Assembly (NCBI GenBank): GCA_031308135.1
Contig: JAHLJT010009436.1
Span: 214,309,420-214,373,419, forward strand
DNA from: Acheta domesticus
Taxonomy: Eukaryota > Arthropoda > Insecta > Orthoptera > Gryllidae
Direction: 5' to 3'
DNA length: 64,000 nucleotides
The translations under genes and the position numbers were made by a program. The notes under the pieces are model-generated. The model searched no databases. It saw nothing but the letters and a program-made list of their open reading frames with translations, and was not told where the DNA came from. Positions 32,320-45,224 of the stretch are shown here, in pieces. Within the stretch, counting starts at the first letter, position 1; each line of letters opens with the position of its first letter.

Positions 32320-32870
32320 TCTTCGGCGGCGAAGCGAAATCGAGCTGAATCATCGAGACGGCATCCGGGAGTTATGGGCTTCCGAGCGCTCTCTCCGGGA
32401 GCGTCCGTGACCGTCACCACGTGCCACCCGCCCAAAGCCGGTGGCGGCGGGATTCGCTCGTCCGCGAAGTAGCCAATGAATGGCACGGCGGCGGTGGCGG
32501 CGGCGCCCGCGTCACAGCGGGAAAGCGACGGCGGGGGCGGAGGCAATCGAGAAGAAGGGGTGGCCGAAGACGGCATGGGTGATGGCGCGGAGGAGGCGGC
32601 GGAGGCGGCAGAGGGAGTGGTGGCTTGGGGGGGGGGGGGCAGAGGGCGGCCGACAGCGGGGAGGGGAAGCAAGAGCGGGCGTGGCCGGAACCCGGAACGG
32701 CAGAGGCGGCGGCGGAGACGGCGGCGGAGGCGGAGGCGGCGGCGGCGGTGGGGGCGGTGGAGGCGGCGGTGGCGCGCCTGGAGGAGAAAGCACGGAGCAT
32801 CCCGCTCCGGCTGCGGGTCCGGGTCGCTGCCCGACGGCGTCACACAGTGTGGCGTGCCACGTAAAGATTT
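32320..32870. other. CpG island with GGC/GGA repeats
   Basis: A 13-nt G run at 32627-32639 and GGCGGCGGAGGCGGC-type repeats at 32700-32775. Arginine/glycine frames in several phases follow from the repeats. Confidence 0.7.
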
Positions 32871-34140
32871 ATGCCTCGCGAGGCGAAAGAAAAGTAGAGC
32901 TGTAGAAATCTACTAGAAATTGACTTTGCCATGAGAATGATTAATTCTCGTAAAATCAGAGAATAATCACAGTATCAGATTTGTCATGGTAATTTTGAAA
33001 TGAATTATGAAGTGCTTGATTTATATACAGAAATATCAACAGAAATATTTCGTGATTAGAAGTGATTTTTGTCGTTGGCAAGATTCACTGTGCAATAAAG
33101 GAAATTTATTGATGACAGGTATAGAATAATGGGAGGATCAAGTAAAATTTCGAAGAACGGTGGTATACGGTGAAGAAATTTCGAGTGGTGGTATAATATA
33201 TTGAAACAATTAGATTGGGCTAATTTATCATCGTGCGAAAACAATGATAACATTAATAAATTAAATGGGAATGAAATTGATAATGAATATTTCTTTTAAA
33301 GAAACGAATAAAGAAAGGGGAATTGCGAATGGGCGTAATGGAAAAAATAGCTTAAATCGCTCTTAAAAATGCTCACAAATCCTATTTTTCTCTCAAGATA
33401 ATACTTCTAGCAAATATTTACGATCTAGTGAATGTTAAGCACATTCAGGAAAAAAGTAGATCATCTGATTTAATCAAATCTGAGACATATAAAAGAATGA
33501 TAAACTCTTAAACGCGATAGGCTACTTGTTTCATTCAATTTCTGCGACATCTGTAGTTTTAGAACACATCTTGTTAGTACTCCAGACGTTAGAATATTTC
33601 CTCGCTTGTAAGGTCATTGCTGCTTGAGAACGTACTTTTGTGATGCTTACAATTTACAATACATCTGGGGCAAATGATTCTCACCCAACTTCAAAAAATG
33701 TATATTATAACGAAGAATGTAACTTTATTATCGCAGAAGGAATCATCACTTGGCTTCTTCGAAGATAAGAATCATAATGTTTTACGATGATTACATGTAG
33801 AAACCTACTTGTGTTGTTTTTTTATGAATGTGAGACGTGCAAAAAATATCTTGTTGCTGTAAATAAAATCTGGTAATTTTTGGAGTAACGAACTTCTTTG
33901 AAAAGTTGGTATTACAAGCAAGCTGTGTTACATGCAAGATGTAGTATGTCTCGTTTTCACTTGACGAAATTAATTAGTTTCTAACTTCAAACCCTTTTCT
34001 CTCAGCTTTATAAACTTTTTCTCTTCCAGAATGTCACGGTACTAGAAATGCGAAGGAACAGTCACGAGACTTCAAGAGAAGTGTCAGAACCTCCTTGTCA
34101 CTTCCTTCGTGAAAAGTGACTATTGTTCATGTCGCAACTC
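32871..34140. other. AT-rich non-coding DNA
   Basis: Nothing recognised. Confidence 0.4.
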
Positions 34141-34600
34141 GCAGCGAAAGTATATTACGTGTGTGGGACGACTTCCGGTGACGCAGGCAGGGCCGACCTT
34201 GTGCGGAGGCAGCACGCGGATGAAGGACCGAAGGGAGAAGCGACAGGGAGCGGGTGGCGAGAGGGAAGCGGTGAGGGAGAAGAAGAGGGGGAGGGGGAGG
34301 GAGAGGAAAGCAGGGCAGCGGCGTTGACCCCGTTCGCTGCGAGAAGGCGTAGCCGAAGCGACTCGTGTGTTCAGCCCATCGCCTATCGGTCTGCTTCCGC
34401 CTCCACCCCGCCCCTCCGCTACGGCCCGCCCGCTCCACCAACCTCGCCCCGCCACGCTCTCCCCGCCCCGCACACCCCGACCCGCTACCGACGTCATGAC
34501 CCCGCTCCGCTCCCACGAACCCCGCCCAAATCCAAATCCTACCCACCTCTCTCCTTTCTGCTGAATGCCTACACCTTTCTTCGACGTCTCTCCCCCTCTT
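34141..34600. other. CpG island
   Basis: Purine-rich (GGGAGG) at 34225-34310, then C-rich to about 34560. A 245-codon frame crosses it but has no domain, and three other frames are open as well. Confidence 0.6.
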
Positions 34601-35320
34601 GCTCCTGCGTGTCAGGCTATCCTGTTCTATTCAGGACTGCATGTCGTTTGGTCGTCTATCTTGCTAAACCACCTGGTAGAGATATGTACAACGCGACTCC
34701 GGCTTGCTTCGATGCACATGAATCCTCGCTAACGTCCACTCAACTTCAGAAAAGCCAGGATGTTACAACACACCGATGTAAATACTTGCAGGAGGAGTTT
34801 CAATTGAAACATGCCATCAATTTTATTTTTTCTACCGGCATGGACTTTGTTTTAATGTAGATAAGCGTCATTTTCCTGTTCCTACTTCCGAATGGTGCTT
34901 ATTGTATACAAAACCCGTTTTAGATTAACACTCCGGAAAATTTAACTCATAACCTCCTGTATTTAAAATCAAATATCTATGAATTTCTTGGACAGTAAGA
35001 ATATCGCACTAAAAATAGTTGTTCCAAAAATATTGCAAGAGACTTAAAAGATCACATTTTACGTGCAAGTGGCGAAACGATATCCAACTGCACCACTTTT
35101 GTCTCTCAAGCTAACTTCTGAAATATAACCCTTCCTTTGATTATTACCACAGATCTCATACTCAATGTATTGCCCTAGTAATCATTACTAGCAAATCATT
35201 ATTATCGATACAACCGGGCGATATCGCACACCACCTATTATAGTTCCTCGACATAGCTTCCTAGTATTTTCTAGTTGAGCAAAACGTCGCCTTATACAAC
35301 ACTGTGTGGGAGACATTAAT
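34601..35320. other. non-coding DNA
   Basis: Nothing recognised. Confidence 0.4.
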
Positions 35321-35665
35321 GGCCAAAGGGTGGCAGGCGGATGCGGGCCTTACGCCACCGCGAAAGTGCCGCCCTGCGGTGCCGCCGTCGCAGAGAGCGC
35401 TACCACGAGTGCCACGCGACAGCGACTTCGGCGCCTAAAGAATAAAAGTGTCATTTGCAACGGGGTCGAACAAGCTGCAAGGCGTCCGTGACCAACGACG
35501 ACGTGCGGGACATGCGGTCTCCATGCCCTTTCGCGGGCCCGCGCAGCGCCAGTGTTGTTGCGTGGCGCGTGGCGGTGGCGCTTCAGAGAAAGCAAGGGAG
35601 TGCCTGACACTTATCCACACGGGCCAGGAGGGGGACGTTACTGTAATGCGAGTCCCACATTAGGC
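35321..35665. other. CpG island
   Basis: CpG-rich and mixed in composition, less repetitive than the others; short frames on both strands without domains. Confidence 0.55.
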
Positions 35666-35821
35666 GCGCGAACTCGAGGAGGAAACGTTTGTTCACCACG
35701 ACCTTAGTTTTCCTCTTTTTTTGTCCGCGAATAGGCAACCTTGGACCACGCGTGCATGCATTCTGCATTTACCGGGGCTCAATTTCATTATCTCGGTAGC
35801 AGGTGCATGTAATTTTTTATT

Positions 35822-36040
35822 AAGGAATTAGCTTTAGCTGGATCCTATTTTTATCCTCCAGGGTTGTTTGCCCTGGGGGTGCGGAAGATGAAATGATGAT
35901 GATAATGAGGGGTGGAAAGATAACACACACATACAAACACATACAGACAATACATACCCATGCCCGAGGCGGGATTCGAACATGTGATTCTTTGGTCCGA
36001 GACCGCTACTACACTACTGCCTTAACGATCTCGTCCATGG
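35822..36040 (-). mobile_element. tRNA-derived SINE, family C
   Basis: On the minus strand the head (about 36040-35960) has B box TGTTCGAATCCCG near 35980-35968. A GTATGTATTGTCTG/TGTGTGT segment and a TCATCATC run follow, then a small hairpin (CCAGGG...CCCTGG) near 35860-35876. No second copy in the window. Confidence 0.65.
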
Positions 36041-36179
36041 GATCGTATTCTATTCCGGAGAGAGATCTAGTCATTTTCTATCCCGGAGAGAGATTAACGT
36101 GTGAGATTATGAAGGTTAACTTTTGAATTGTGAAGTGATACGATGATGCTGAGAGCTTATCGTGACCTTTTTGAACCGT

Positions 36180-36306
36180 CCAAGTATTCACCTATACGAC
36201 CAAGGGAATTCCCGAAAATCCCAGTGAGGATGGTCACGCCGGGGATCGAACCCGGGCCTCCCGACTGCGAAGGCAAAGCGCTCCGCCCTGAGCCACTTCG
36301 CTTGCT
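36180..36306 (-). mobile_element. tRNA-derived SINE, family B, truncated copy
   Basis: The minus strand reads GCGAAGTGGCTCAGGGCG, then B box GGTTCGATCCCC at about 36252-36242, then CCATCCTCAC, as in the 18249 copy. The body is lost beyond about 36180. It lies next to an (ATT)n tract and in the same orientation as the family C copy. Confidence 0.75.
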
Positions 36307-36326
36307 TTTACTAATTCTTCTTCATC

Positions 36327-36327
<1 letters not shown>

Positions 36328-36361
<34 letters not shown>
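36328..36361. repeat. (TTA)n microsatellite
   Basis: About eleven units. No retrotransposon junction is seen here. Confidence 0.95.
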
Positions 36362-36362
<1 letters not shown>

Positions 36363-36809
36363 GAATAATATGTTTTTAACAATCAGTGATTAGAGTCCGG
36401 CAGTTCTCAAAGGAAATCACTAGGATGCAAGAACTCAGGCTGTGTAAACCACATGTGGAATTTAGTTTTCATTTATTTGTTCTGAAAGATTATCAGGTCA
36501 ATCCGAAATTCTGAAGGATTCCCTGATCTCGAAAGCAATTTTAACTCAAGTCGGTCGAATGATTCAACCACGTCCATTGAGTTATTCATTAATTTACTAT
36601 TGTCAAGAAATATGAACAACTTTCAGTTACTTACTCTCCAGAGTCAAACGTAGATATGGAAGTATTAAGAAGAACATCAAATGCCCCCCAAGGCACTTAT
36701 CCGTAAGAAGTGCTCCAGTGGTGGAAAGAGTCTGGGCTCTCCACGATGTCATGAGCTCCCTAGTATCGTAAGAGACGTCGCCAACTGTATAAAGGCATTC
36801 CGATCGCTC
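36362..36809. other. non-coding DNA
   Basis: Nothing recognised. Confidence 0.4.
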
Positions 36810-37195
36810 CATTGAATGACGGGTTGCACAGAAGGCGCCGTCCGCTGGGATGGTTTTTGTGGCTATTAAGCGTGCGACTGGGCGCTGGCGCGTCGGCCCG
36901 GCCCGCCCCGCGCGCCGCAGGGGGCGCGCAGGCGTGCAGCGCGCGACGCCGCCGACGCCGGGGCTGGCGCCGCTACCTAATGCATGCAAATGGAGGCGCC
37001 GCGGCCTGCCACTTGAGGCGCAGTACGTGGGAACTCGGCAACGCCACCGCCTGGTGAGGGGGCGGTGCCCGCGTGCGGACACCACGCGTCACGTCGCGTC
37101 GGATCGCGTCGCGTCGGATCGCGCATCGTCAGATCGCGCCTCGTCAGATCGCGCCGCGCCGCGCCGCGCCGCGCCGCGTCGCGTCGTTCCCCAGA
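36810..37195. other. CpG island with tandem GATCGCG units
   Basis: CpG-dense. 37085-37190 carries imperfect tandem GTCGGATCGCGTC and GCGCCGCGCC units. At 36979-36996 the unusual string TAATGCATGCAAATGG contains a POU octamer-type ATGCAAAT. Confidence 0.65.
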
Positions 37196-37439
37196 GATCT
37201 ACCGAAACACGAATGCAATTCCGATCTGAATTTACAGAATCTATATTAATCATTTTCATTTATCTAATCAGAGATAGTTACTATTAGAAAACATTTTTTT
37301 TACTTTCTTGCCCTTATGAATGTACTTAGGTAAGAAGAGAAGTTATGTAACCGTGCGCCAGAAATCGGCAAATTTCCGGCAGAGGAAACTCTTATTGCCG
37401 GGCCCTGGTAACGAAAAAGTGGATAAATCCTGTTGCTAA
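37196..37439. other. non-coding DNA
   Basis: Nothing recognised. Confidence 0.35.
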
Positions 37440-38150
37440 ATACAGAAAAAACTCTAATACGTGAATTAGCCAGAATACATGTTTTGTGGGTCCTTGATAC
37501 CAAAAACTAGATTGACGGCAAAATTTCTGTTTGTCTCTCTGTCTGTTCGTCCATCCGGCGGGCCGGCCGTGGTCAACGCTCGCGCCAAGCAGTTCAGCTC
37601 ATTTTCTTCAAAACTGATATTCCCCGATCGATCTGACGAACTCCACGCTGTGGGAGGCAGCTAAGACCCTTCAGTCTTACCAACCTCATCTATACAGACT
37701 GGTTTTATTAAACTTTGTCCTCGGATAGCGTAAAGGGCACTTAAAATAATGAGTACAGGTCTCTTATTTGTTGAAATTCCAGATATCTGAAAAATTGCAG
37801 AAGTGCAATTCTTTGGGACGTCTTCCTACAACTATAATATTGACAATTTTTTTCCTTAATGCAATATGTTCCTTAAAGACATGTTTAAATAAGTTTATGC
37901 TTAATTTTTCGAAAATATTAGTAGATTCTTGTGTAATTTTGCGCAAAATAGAGGCACTTACAAAAGTTTTAATAACTTTTTTTCTCAAACATTGTTTCGA
38001 ACTTTTTCTTAAAATTTTCTTCTCAGATGTAATAAGGAGCTGCAAAAATATGGTGCAATCCCATTTTTCAGGCACTCTCCGTTTTTCGAAAATTGCAAAA
38101 AGTTAACATTTTAAAATTATGAAATTGAAGTTAGAGATTTTTGCCTCCGA
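37440..38150 (-). repeat. dispersed repeat family X, copy 2
   Basis: On the minus strand it follows the 51560-52200 copy: a TAAGGAAAAAA...GTTGTAGG block (near 37860-37820), a GATCGATCGGGGAATATCA block (37635-37615), a GTTGACC block, ACAGACAGAGAGACA, and TTTTTGGTATC...ACCCACAAAAC (37510-37480). The 112- and 103-codon opposite-strand frames here come from the repeat. Confidence 0.75.
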
Positions 38151-38914
38151 CAAAGTCTGGTGTAAAATATAATCTTTTTAAAAAAGATCATGTTCAATTT
38201 TTTTGAACATTTGAATTAGTCTTAAGTTTTGATATTATGAAATAGATTTTGCGTAATTTGAGCTTTTTCGTATATGTGAGGGTCGTTTATTAATAGAGAC
38301 ATTAATATTTTCGAAATAACCTCACTATTGTAAATATTAGAGCTGATTCTGCTAGTGATTCGCAGAGAAATCATTTACTCGTGGAAAACCAAATATGCTT
38401 GTTGGTCGCAATTTGCCGTGATGGAAATTGACAACTGTGCTCTACTGGCACCGTAAAGCGGTAGTGCGCCAGCCAGCTACAGCTGTCGGAAGAAAGCGTG
38501 ACAACCCTGAGAGCTCCAGACAGCGCCTCAGCACTTCACAGATAAACCTCATCATCCGCGCCATTTAACGGGTGTTGCACCCACGTTTTTCTCAGCAGAC
38601 GCGTAATTGCTATTGTGCACGAGGTGCAGGCAAAAATTATTACGAGGAATTCATAACAAACGTAGTTATTTCTGGATTACTAAGATCATAAGATTCTTCA
38701 CATGTTTTTGACCGTAAGACAAGTAGTTCACGCTCTGTAATTAAATTTCGTAAAACTTATACGTTCATAATGATTAGGGCAAGCGTGAATTTGGGAAAAA
38801 TTGAATAATAGATTCAGATGATTATACTTAACAACCAACGTTAAATGATTATTTCAAAAATTATAAACTATAAAAAAATTTAAAGACAAAAAGAAGTTAC
38901 CAGTTATTTAACCT

Positions 38915-38926
<12 letters not shown>
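38151..38926. other. AT-rich non-coding DNA
   Basis: A GC-richer unique patch at 38440-38640 holds a CAGCTG and several TAATTG/ATTATT motifs, and could be regulatory. Confidence 0.35.

Positions 38927-38974
<48 letters not shown>
38927..38974. repeat. (CT)n microsatellite
   Basis: About 48 nt of CT repeats. GAGA-factor-type sites on the other strand are possible but unproven. Confidence 0.98.
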
Positions 38975-38977
<3 letters not shown>

Positions 38978-40319
38978 ATTGGCTCCTAATGCTCTACTTT
39001 TCAAACAGGATCGATAGATATCTTTTTGTCTTATCCTCACCACATCGAAGAAACGGTCTCATTATCTTGGTTATCGCCTTCACAAACTTTCCCATATGTG
39101 CGTGCGTACAACCTTTTCATTTTCAAAGCTGTTTGTGAATGCTTTGTGGGCCCTTATAAGCGTGTTTCTGTAAATGTATATTACTCTCTAGAGTGAAAGA
39201 TGAGAAAGGATATCTTTGCATTTTTTGCTCTCAGAAATTTCGTTCCTTTGCCGTGTTCTCGATGTGGAAGATGTGACGATGTGTCATGAGATGACATGCG
39301 TCTTTGCATGTTATTGCTTCTCACTTTGGAAAACTTTACGTTCACGAATACGGAAATGTGCAAATGTTTTCTTATTTGAAATGTCTTACACAACGAAGAA
39401 TTGGCACATTAAGCGTGTTTTACTAGTCGTAATTGGTTGCAGCGCTTTCTCCTCTAAATGAGCTATGTCATATCGGTCAATAGGTCAGATGCATCTTCGC
39501 CTTACATGTCCAGGGCAAAATGACAATCTTTATTCGAACATCTTGCAATTGTATTATAGGTTAATTATCTTGTCACAGATGCTGGATGACAAATAAAAGA
39601 GCTGAATGTGTAGATAACATAATTATGAATAGAGACCGCATTTTAAATGCATATAGCGTCCCTGCAGTCAAAAAGTATTAATATTGGGTATGTATGAGAT
39701 ACACGTAATTTTCACACATTTAAAAAGGTTTTTGTGGTGAATGTAGTACACTTTTTGCTAATTAGAAAAAAAGTCTTTTTCTAAAAAATGTTAATACTTC
39801 TGCATTTTTTGAAAAGTGAAATGAATTATAAAATTAGTTCAAATACTCACTAGTCTTTATTGCACTGACACGACGCTTTGTTTAAAACAATTCAACGTGA
39901 ATTAACCATCTCAGTCTATTAATTCTTCCATGATACCAAACTAACTTCCATATTCTCATGTAATAATACCCCCAAAATTAATACGAACATAACCTCATGG
40001 TGTGATATGGATATATGCTTTGAAAAGGTTTTTTGAGTACACATTAACACGTCCGTAACTATAACTTTAAAATTTGTATATATTTCGGCATTCATTATTC
40101 GTGTAAATAACTCCAAAACATTCGTTAATATTGTAGTAATTACCTTATTAATTTGTAAACTTCTATGTTCCCATATACGTATTTACTACATTTCTTATTT
40201 CAAGACCCTCCCCATTACAAATGTATATCCGCATCGACAGGATACACAGCTTGCTACTACATATTTCTTCCGCGAGTTCCATTACAAGGTTCGTGACTAT
40301 CCACGCATCGAAGTCTCCG
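38975..40319. other. AT-rich non-coding DNA
   Basis: Nothing recognised. Confidence 0.4.
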
Positions 40320-40750
40320 ACGCTCAGAGAGCTTCCTCATCGACGCGGAGGGCAGGAGGGAGCATCCTCTCCGCCTCCATCCTTGAGACAAAGCATGCGG
40401 CGTTCCGGAACGCCCCCCTTCTCCTCTCCCGCTCCCCTTCCCCCACCCCGAGACGCGGGAAGAAAGCGGCAACGCTCCCCGCGCACCCCTCTTCGAACTC
40501 CACCACTCGACCTTTTCCCCGGAGCTTCGTCGCCGCCCCTATTATGCGTCGCGGTGCACAATGGCCATTCTTCTCCCGGGCGCCGTCGCGTGTAGCCCGC
40601 CGGACGCCCCGCGCCGCGCCGCCCGCGACGTCGCGACGCCACAGACACGTAACGGATGAGCTAAGCGGAGAGAGGCTTTCCTCTGCGTTACGCCGCGCCG
40701 GCATGACGTGCGTTTGCTCGTGCGCCGGAATGTTGCGTTGCTGACGCCGC
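40320..40750. other. CpG island
   Basis: CpG-dense, with CGCGCCGCG cores at 40590-40640. Many overlapping frames on both strands, none with a domain. Confidence 0.65.
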
Positions 40751-41640
40751 TAGGAAAAGAGATCACGTTACCAAACATGGCTTAGCGTAAATGAGGAAAA
40801 GTTATTCTGTGGGATCATTTCGGTTCTCATAAGTAGTGACCTAGTAACATACTCATGATTTTGAAAGTCAGGTGTACAGCTTCAACTGAAACAGGTAGTA
40901 CACGGTCATAAATCATTCTCCGTATTAGGCGAACTACTATAGAGTTATGTGGTTTCATGTTCGCATAGTTGTGTACCTGTTCATTAAAGTCAGCAGTGCT
41001 TACCAAAGAAAATAAACTTGTATTTGTGCTGTAATATCTGTATCAAGAAATGATACAAAAAATCAGCCAATATTGCAGAACATTGCAGCGATTTAAAGTA
41101 CTTTATTAACCAATTACAATGTAACTCAATGCCGTTAATCGCAGGTAAATATTTATTTATATTAAAATAATTAATGAGACATATTATTGATAAATATCCC
41201 ACTGTGATCATTTACGGACATAACTAATTTTCTGAGATACCAATCTCATAATTTTGTGTGAGATATTTATTTTTAATAAAAAAGAATGTGATACTAATAA
41301 TATTAATAATATTTACATTCTTAAGGAGTCACAGTGAGTTAAAATACATTTGATTTGCTATAAATTCATTTTGATCACATATAATATATTAAAAAAACTA
41401 ATGAAGTTAAAAATATTTTAAGATATGTTTTATGATGATATGTAATGAATAAAGCAACATTGTAATAATCAAACAAGAGCAGTAATTCTAAAGTTGTGTG
41501 ACATTCGTCTGTAACTATCACGAGAGTGGAACACATAACCGGAACCAGGTCTGCTTATGAAGAAGGGGCGTGTCCTTTCCAGAAAGAGCGCGACAAATTA
41601 CTATGTGATGTGTCGGTCCTCGAAAAAGTGTGAGACCCGG
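40751..41640. other. AT-rich non-coding DNA
   Basis: Nothing recognised. Confidence 0.4.
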
Positions 41641-41699
41641 CCAAGACCAGGAAAACGCGACGATAAAAAAGAAGTGACTCGCCCATCCTGTTTCCAACT

Positions 41700-42120
41700 T
41701 CTCTCCACCTAGCTACTGTATCCCACCATTCATTCATTACCTGCATCTCTCCGTCAGTCGCCATTCGCCGGCCTCCACTCACTGCCTACCGCTCGCCACC
41801 TGCCATTTACTCACTGCCTCTCGGCTTCCCGTCACACATCTGGCGTCCACTAGCTCGCCTACTGTTCGCCCTCCATTCGCAACCGTCCTATCCGCCGCCC
41901 ACCGCCGTATACCGACTGTCATCTATCTACTGAACCCACAGACTGACTGACACCCACAGACAGACTGACAAAGATTGACTGACACGCTCACAGACTGACT
42001 GACTGACTGACACTGACTGATACACTCAAAGACTGACACTCACAGACTGACACAGTCCAACTGGCACCCACAGGCTAAAACCCACAGACTGTCTGACACC
42101 CACCAGCTCGCTCCCATCAC
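41700..42120. repeat. degenerate GACT/GACA and CCACT simple repeats
   Basis: 41935-42070 consists of GACTGACTGACAC-type units; the preceding 200 nt are CGCC/CACT-rich. Low-complexity DNA. Confidence 0.75.
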
Positions 42121-42259
42121 CTCCCATCATACATCTACCTCCAAACCTCTTCCCTTCCATCTCCTGTTCTCTACTTTTCGCCTCTCGAGTCCTTGCAACC
42201 GCTACCTCCTGTCTCCGCCATCGTAACTCGCCATCGCAGTCACCTCCTTCTCTTCTGCC

Positions 42260-42480
42260 ATACATCCTCCGCCGAGCCTGTTCCCGCCTCGCGGGGCGAC
42301 GCGCCCACTTCCTGGGCCTGGGCGCGCAGAGCGTGGCCTCGCCGCCGTGGGAGCAGCCGCCGCCGAATCGGGGCTAACGAAGCGCGAGGCGGCCGGAGGC
42401 GGCGGCGGCGGCGGCCGCGGCGGTAGACGCAGATCGGAAGCGCGTCATCAAGGGCAGGACGGAAAGGAGCATTGCATGTA
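42260..42480. other. CpG island
   Basis: CpG-dense, with a GGCGGCGGC run at 42398-42425. No promoter motif seen. Confidence 0.6.
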
Positions 42481-42651
42481 GGAAACAAACGCGCGAGAGA
42501 TAGAAATCGGGGAGCACACACGGGAATGCCGAAGTGGAAGCAGCGAGGAGCGCGGAGAAGGGAAAATCCGGTAGAGCTGTTCGAAGCGGAGCAAGATAAC
42601 CGTGTGGGGAAGGGGGGAGAGCTGAGGGGGGGAGCCCCCGAAGTGTAGTTG

Positions 42652-43037
42652 GTTGATTGATTAGTGATTACGGGTGAGTTTACTGCTAAGGTCAATAGTC
42701 CCGAAAGTGTATGCAGGTTTTATCCCGGAAGGTGGCGGTAATCATTTGCTATTGAATGGTGAGATCCGACGCCAACCTACCGTCGTCTATAGGTTCCCCC
42801 AACCGGATATCTCCCACAAGCGGAGCACCGCCTCAGCCGGGACAAGCTCTAAGCTCCCGACTGGTCTCCCGACATGAGTGGTAGTGTAGTGAATGTGTGT
42901 GTAAGTAAGGGGTAGACTAGGACAAGGAATGGAAAGGAAAGATCGCGCGCGCTCCATGGCCCGTTTGTTAGGGTACTGCTCCGTCATTCGCCTAGTATTG
43001 ATCGGAAAAAAACACGGAAACTACCGATCAGAGCAGT
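42652..43037 (-). mobile_element. tRNA-derived SINE, family A, 5'-truncated copy
   Basis: The minus strand starts inside the family A body (CTGCTCTGATCGGTAGTTT, 43037 down) and runs to the AATCAATCAACC tail at 42652. It lacks the tRNA head and so its own promoter. Confidence 0.85.
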
Positions 43038-44640
43038 AATTTTGAAGTATAGTAATGAAGAGTTAATAGGGCAAAGGTAAAGGTGTGAAAGTGGCGAGGA
43101 TGAGAACGGGGGGAATGGTGCACGGCTGTCAGACGATGAGAGAAGTGTGGGTCGCGAAAAGCAAACCGAGCTGGAGACCAGGACACGAGATGACGGAAGT
43201 GAACGGAGACGGAACGGATGACGGAAGTGACTTAGGACTCAAAAGAGACTCTGCCAATCGATGCAACGGACGCAACGCTGCTCGGTAACACGGAGATACT
43301 GGAACAGATATCTTTTCAGTCGGAGAGATCAAGATGTGACAAAGGAACGAGAGCAGAGTGGTGGGCGGTTGCGTTGTGGAACGAAGAGATCGTGTCGAAT
43401 GACAAACTGTTTAATGTAAATTGCTTTATCCGAAGACGGGACACTGGATAAGGATATTTGTTAGTAGTGTAAGAGAAAATAGCAAACATTATTCAACTTC
43501 AGTTATTTAGAGTTCAATCATTCTCATTTCCTACTTCGTGGATTGGTTTTTAGGTAAGATGAAAATCAAGCAGAAGTAATCCAAAAGTCCGACCAAAATG
43601 ACTGCAGAATATTTTATCATATCTTTGTATTCAGTTGCATATCGTAAATTTGAAGATATTTTAATTTAACTAGCACAGACTAATTAAGTGTACATCAAAT
43701 ATTCTATAATCTTCAAAATCATAATATATTGATTGCACTTCATAATGAACTACACCTTTTATTGGCAGATAAGGTTATCAGTATTTTCCAGCTCACCAGA
43801 TAACTTTGGACAAAATAATTCATCATAAATCATTCTTTTTACCTATGTTTATTTTCATTTGTTTTTAATTGTCAAATCAATTCTGAAAATGCTAACAAAA
43901 TACCATTCCAGATCTAATAGTATTTATGTTAATTTCAATATTAATTGGTGTTTATGTAAAAGTTCTTTAAAATGTCAATAAACGTGTCTAGTTTGGAAAC
44001 TGGTGATGGAACGTAACACGCAAGACGAAAGAAATGTCTACGAATGCCAAAATAATGCACTGGGAAAAACTGATAATATGCTTTCTCCAACGAGGTTAGA
44101 AGGTGGAAAATGTGGATTTACTTTGCCATGCTATAATTAATCGAAGAAATCAATTTTGAGGTTGACAAAATATGAAATGCGTGAAGACCATTCTTCAGAG
44201 CGAGACATTTTAAACTCGAATTTATTAACAATTATTTGAAGAAAATTGCATATTGAACTATCTTCTATTTCTAGTAGAAGATTCACAAGTGTTAAATTGT
44301 ATTTTTAACAGATTTTATTGATTGTTCTCTTTAACTGATTACGTTACAAATTTTCTTACGTACTTGCTTGCTATGAGGAGTTTTGTTATGATACTACTCA
44401 AATTTACATTAGTTGTGTTTTAAAGAGAAAAATTTTTAAATTTGTAAGTTCACTTACCCTTCCAAACTATTGGTCGAGTGAAATGATAAACAATAATTTG
44501 TTAAATATTTCGAGTGAAGATTCATGTTCATCACTAAGAATAGTTTATTTCATCTCCTGCATTCAGACGATAGTGAGTATCTAGATAGGCTCCCACGACC
44601 GTCGATGACAAGGTGATGACATTCCAAGATCCTTCCCTTT
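43038..44640. other. AT-rich non-coding DNA
   Basis: 43090-43300 is G/A-rich and the rest is AT-rich. Nothing recognised. Confidence 0.4.
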
Positions 44641-44659
44641 CATCCGATTCACTAATGGG

Positions 44660-45150
44660 CAGGTGCCATCCGCGGACTGCCCACATCAGTTGCCTCCGCC
44701 TCCACCTCCGAATCCGCCTCCATCTCCACCTCCCCCTTCGCCTCTACCCCCGTCTCCACCGGCGCCTCCACCTTCGTTTCCACCCCCATGTCCACCTCCG
44801 CCTCCACCTCCGCGAGCGGCTTCAGCCTCGGCAGGCGTCGGCGTCGCAAACAGCCGCTGCCGTTAAGATCGCGACCATTCGCTGCGCAGCGGTCACTCGC
44901 AAGTTCACGTCTCTCGGCCGGCGGCGGCAGCAGACCATACGTAGCATCCCATTCCGAGGGCAGGAAGAGAGAAATCGGTCCCGTTGTCGCCGCCGCCGCT
45001 GACGTTGCTGCCACTGCAGCTGCTACCGGTTTCAAGGCGCTCTTGAGGTAGCGACGGCGCGGCGGCGGCGCCGGCGGCGGCGGCGGCGACCGCGGGGCAC
45101 GAGGACAATCCGAGCTGCAACGGTGGCGGCAGTGGTGGTAGCATAGTGGC
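44660..45150. other. CpG island with a CCNCCT repeat
   Basis: 44695-44815 is a CCTCCACCTCCG-type pyrimidine repeat. 45050-45100 is a GGCGGCGGCG run. Proline-rich and valine/glutamate frames on the two strands are artefacts. Confidence 0.7.
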
Positions 45151-45224
45151 GGGGTGGGGACAATTGTGACGTTGATCACTCTCTGATCTAAAGTGCTGAG
45201 TTGGCGGTATTGACAGTGACAGTC

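Noticed and set aside
34123..34860. 245-codon plus-strand frame
   Set aside because: Composition-driven in a CpG island; the part beyond the island is not recognisable and opposite-strand frames are also open.
37764..38106. Opposite-strand frames of 103 and 112 codons
   Set aside because: They lie in dispersed repeat X and match nothing recognisable; the other copies are not open there.
39650..39820. Possible inverted repeat with TGCAG and AGTATTAA motifs
   Set aside because: Arms match only over short AT-rich words, not enough to call an element.
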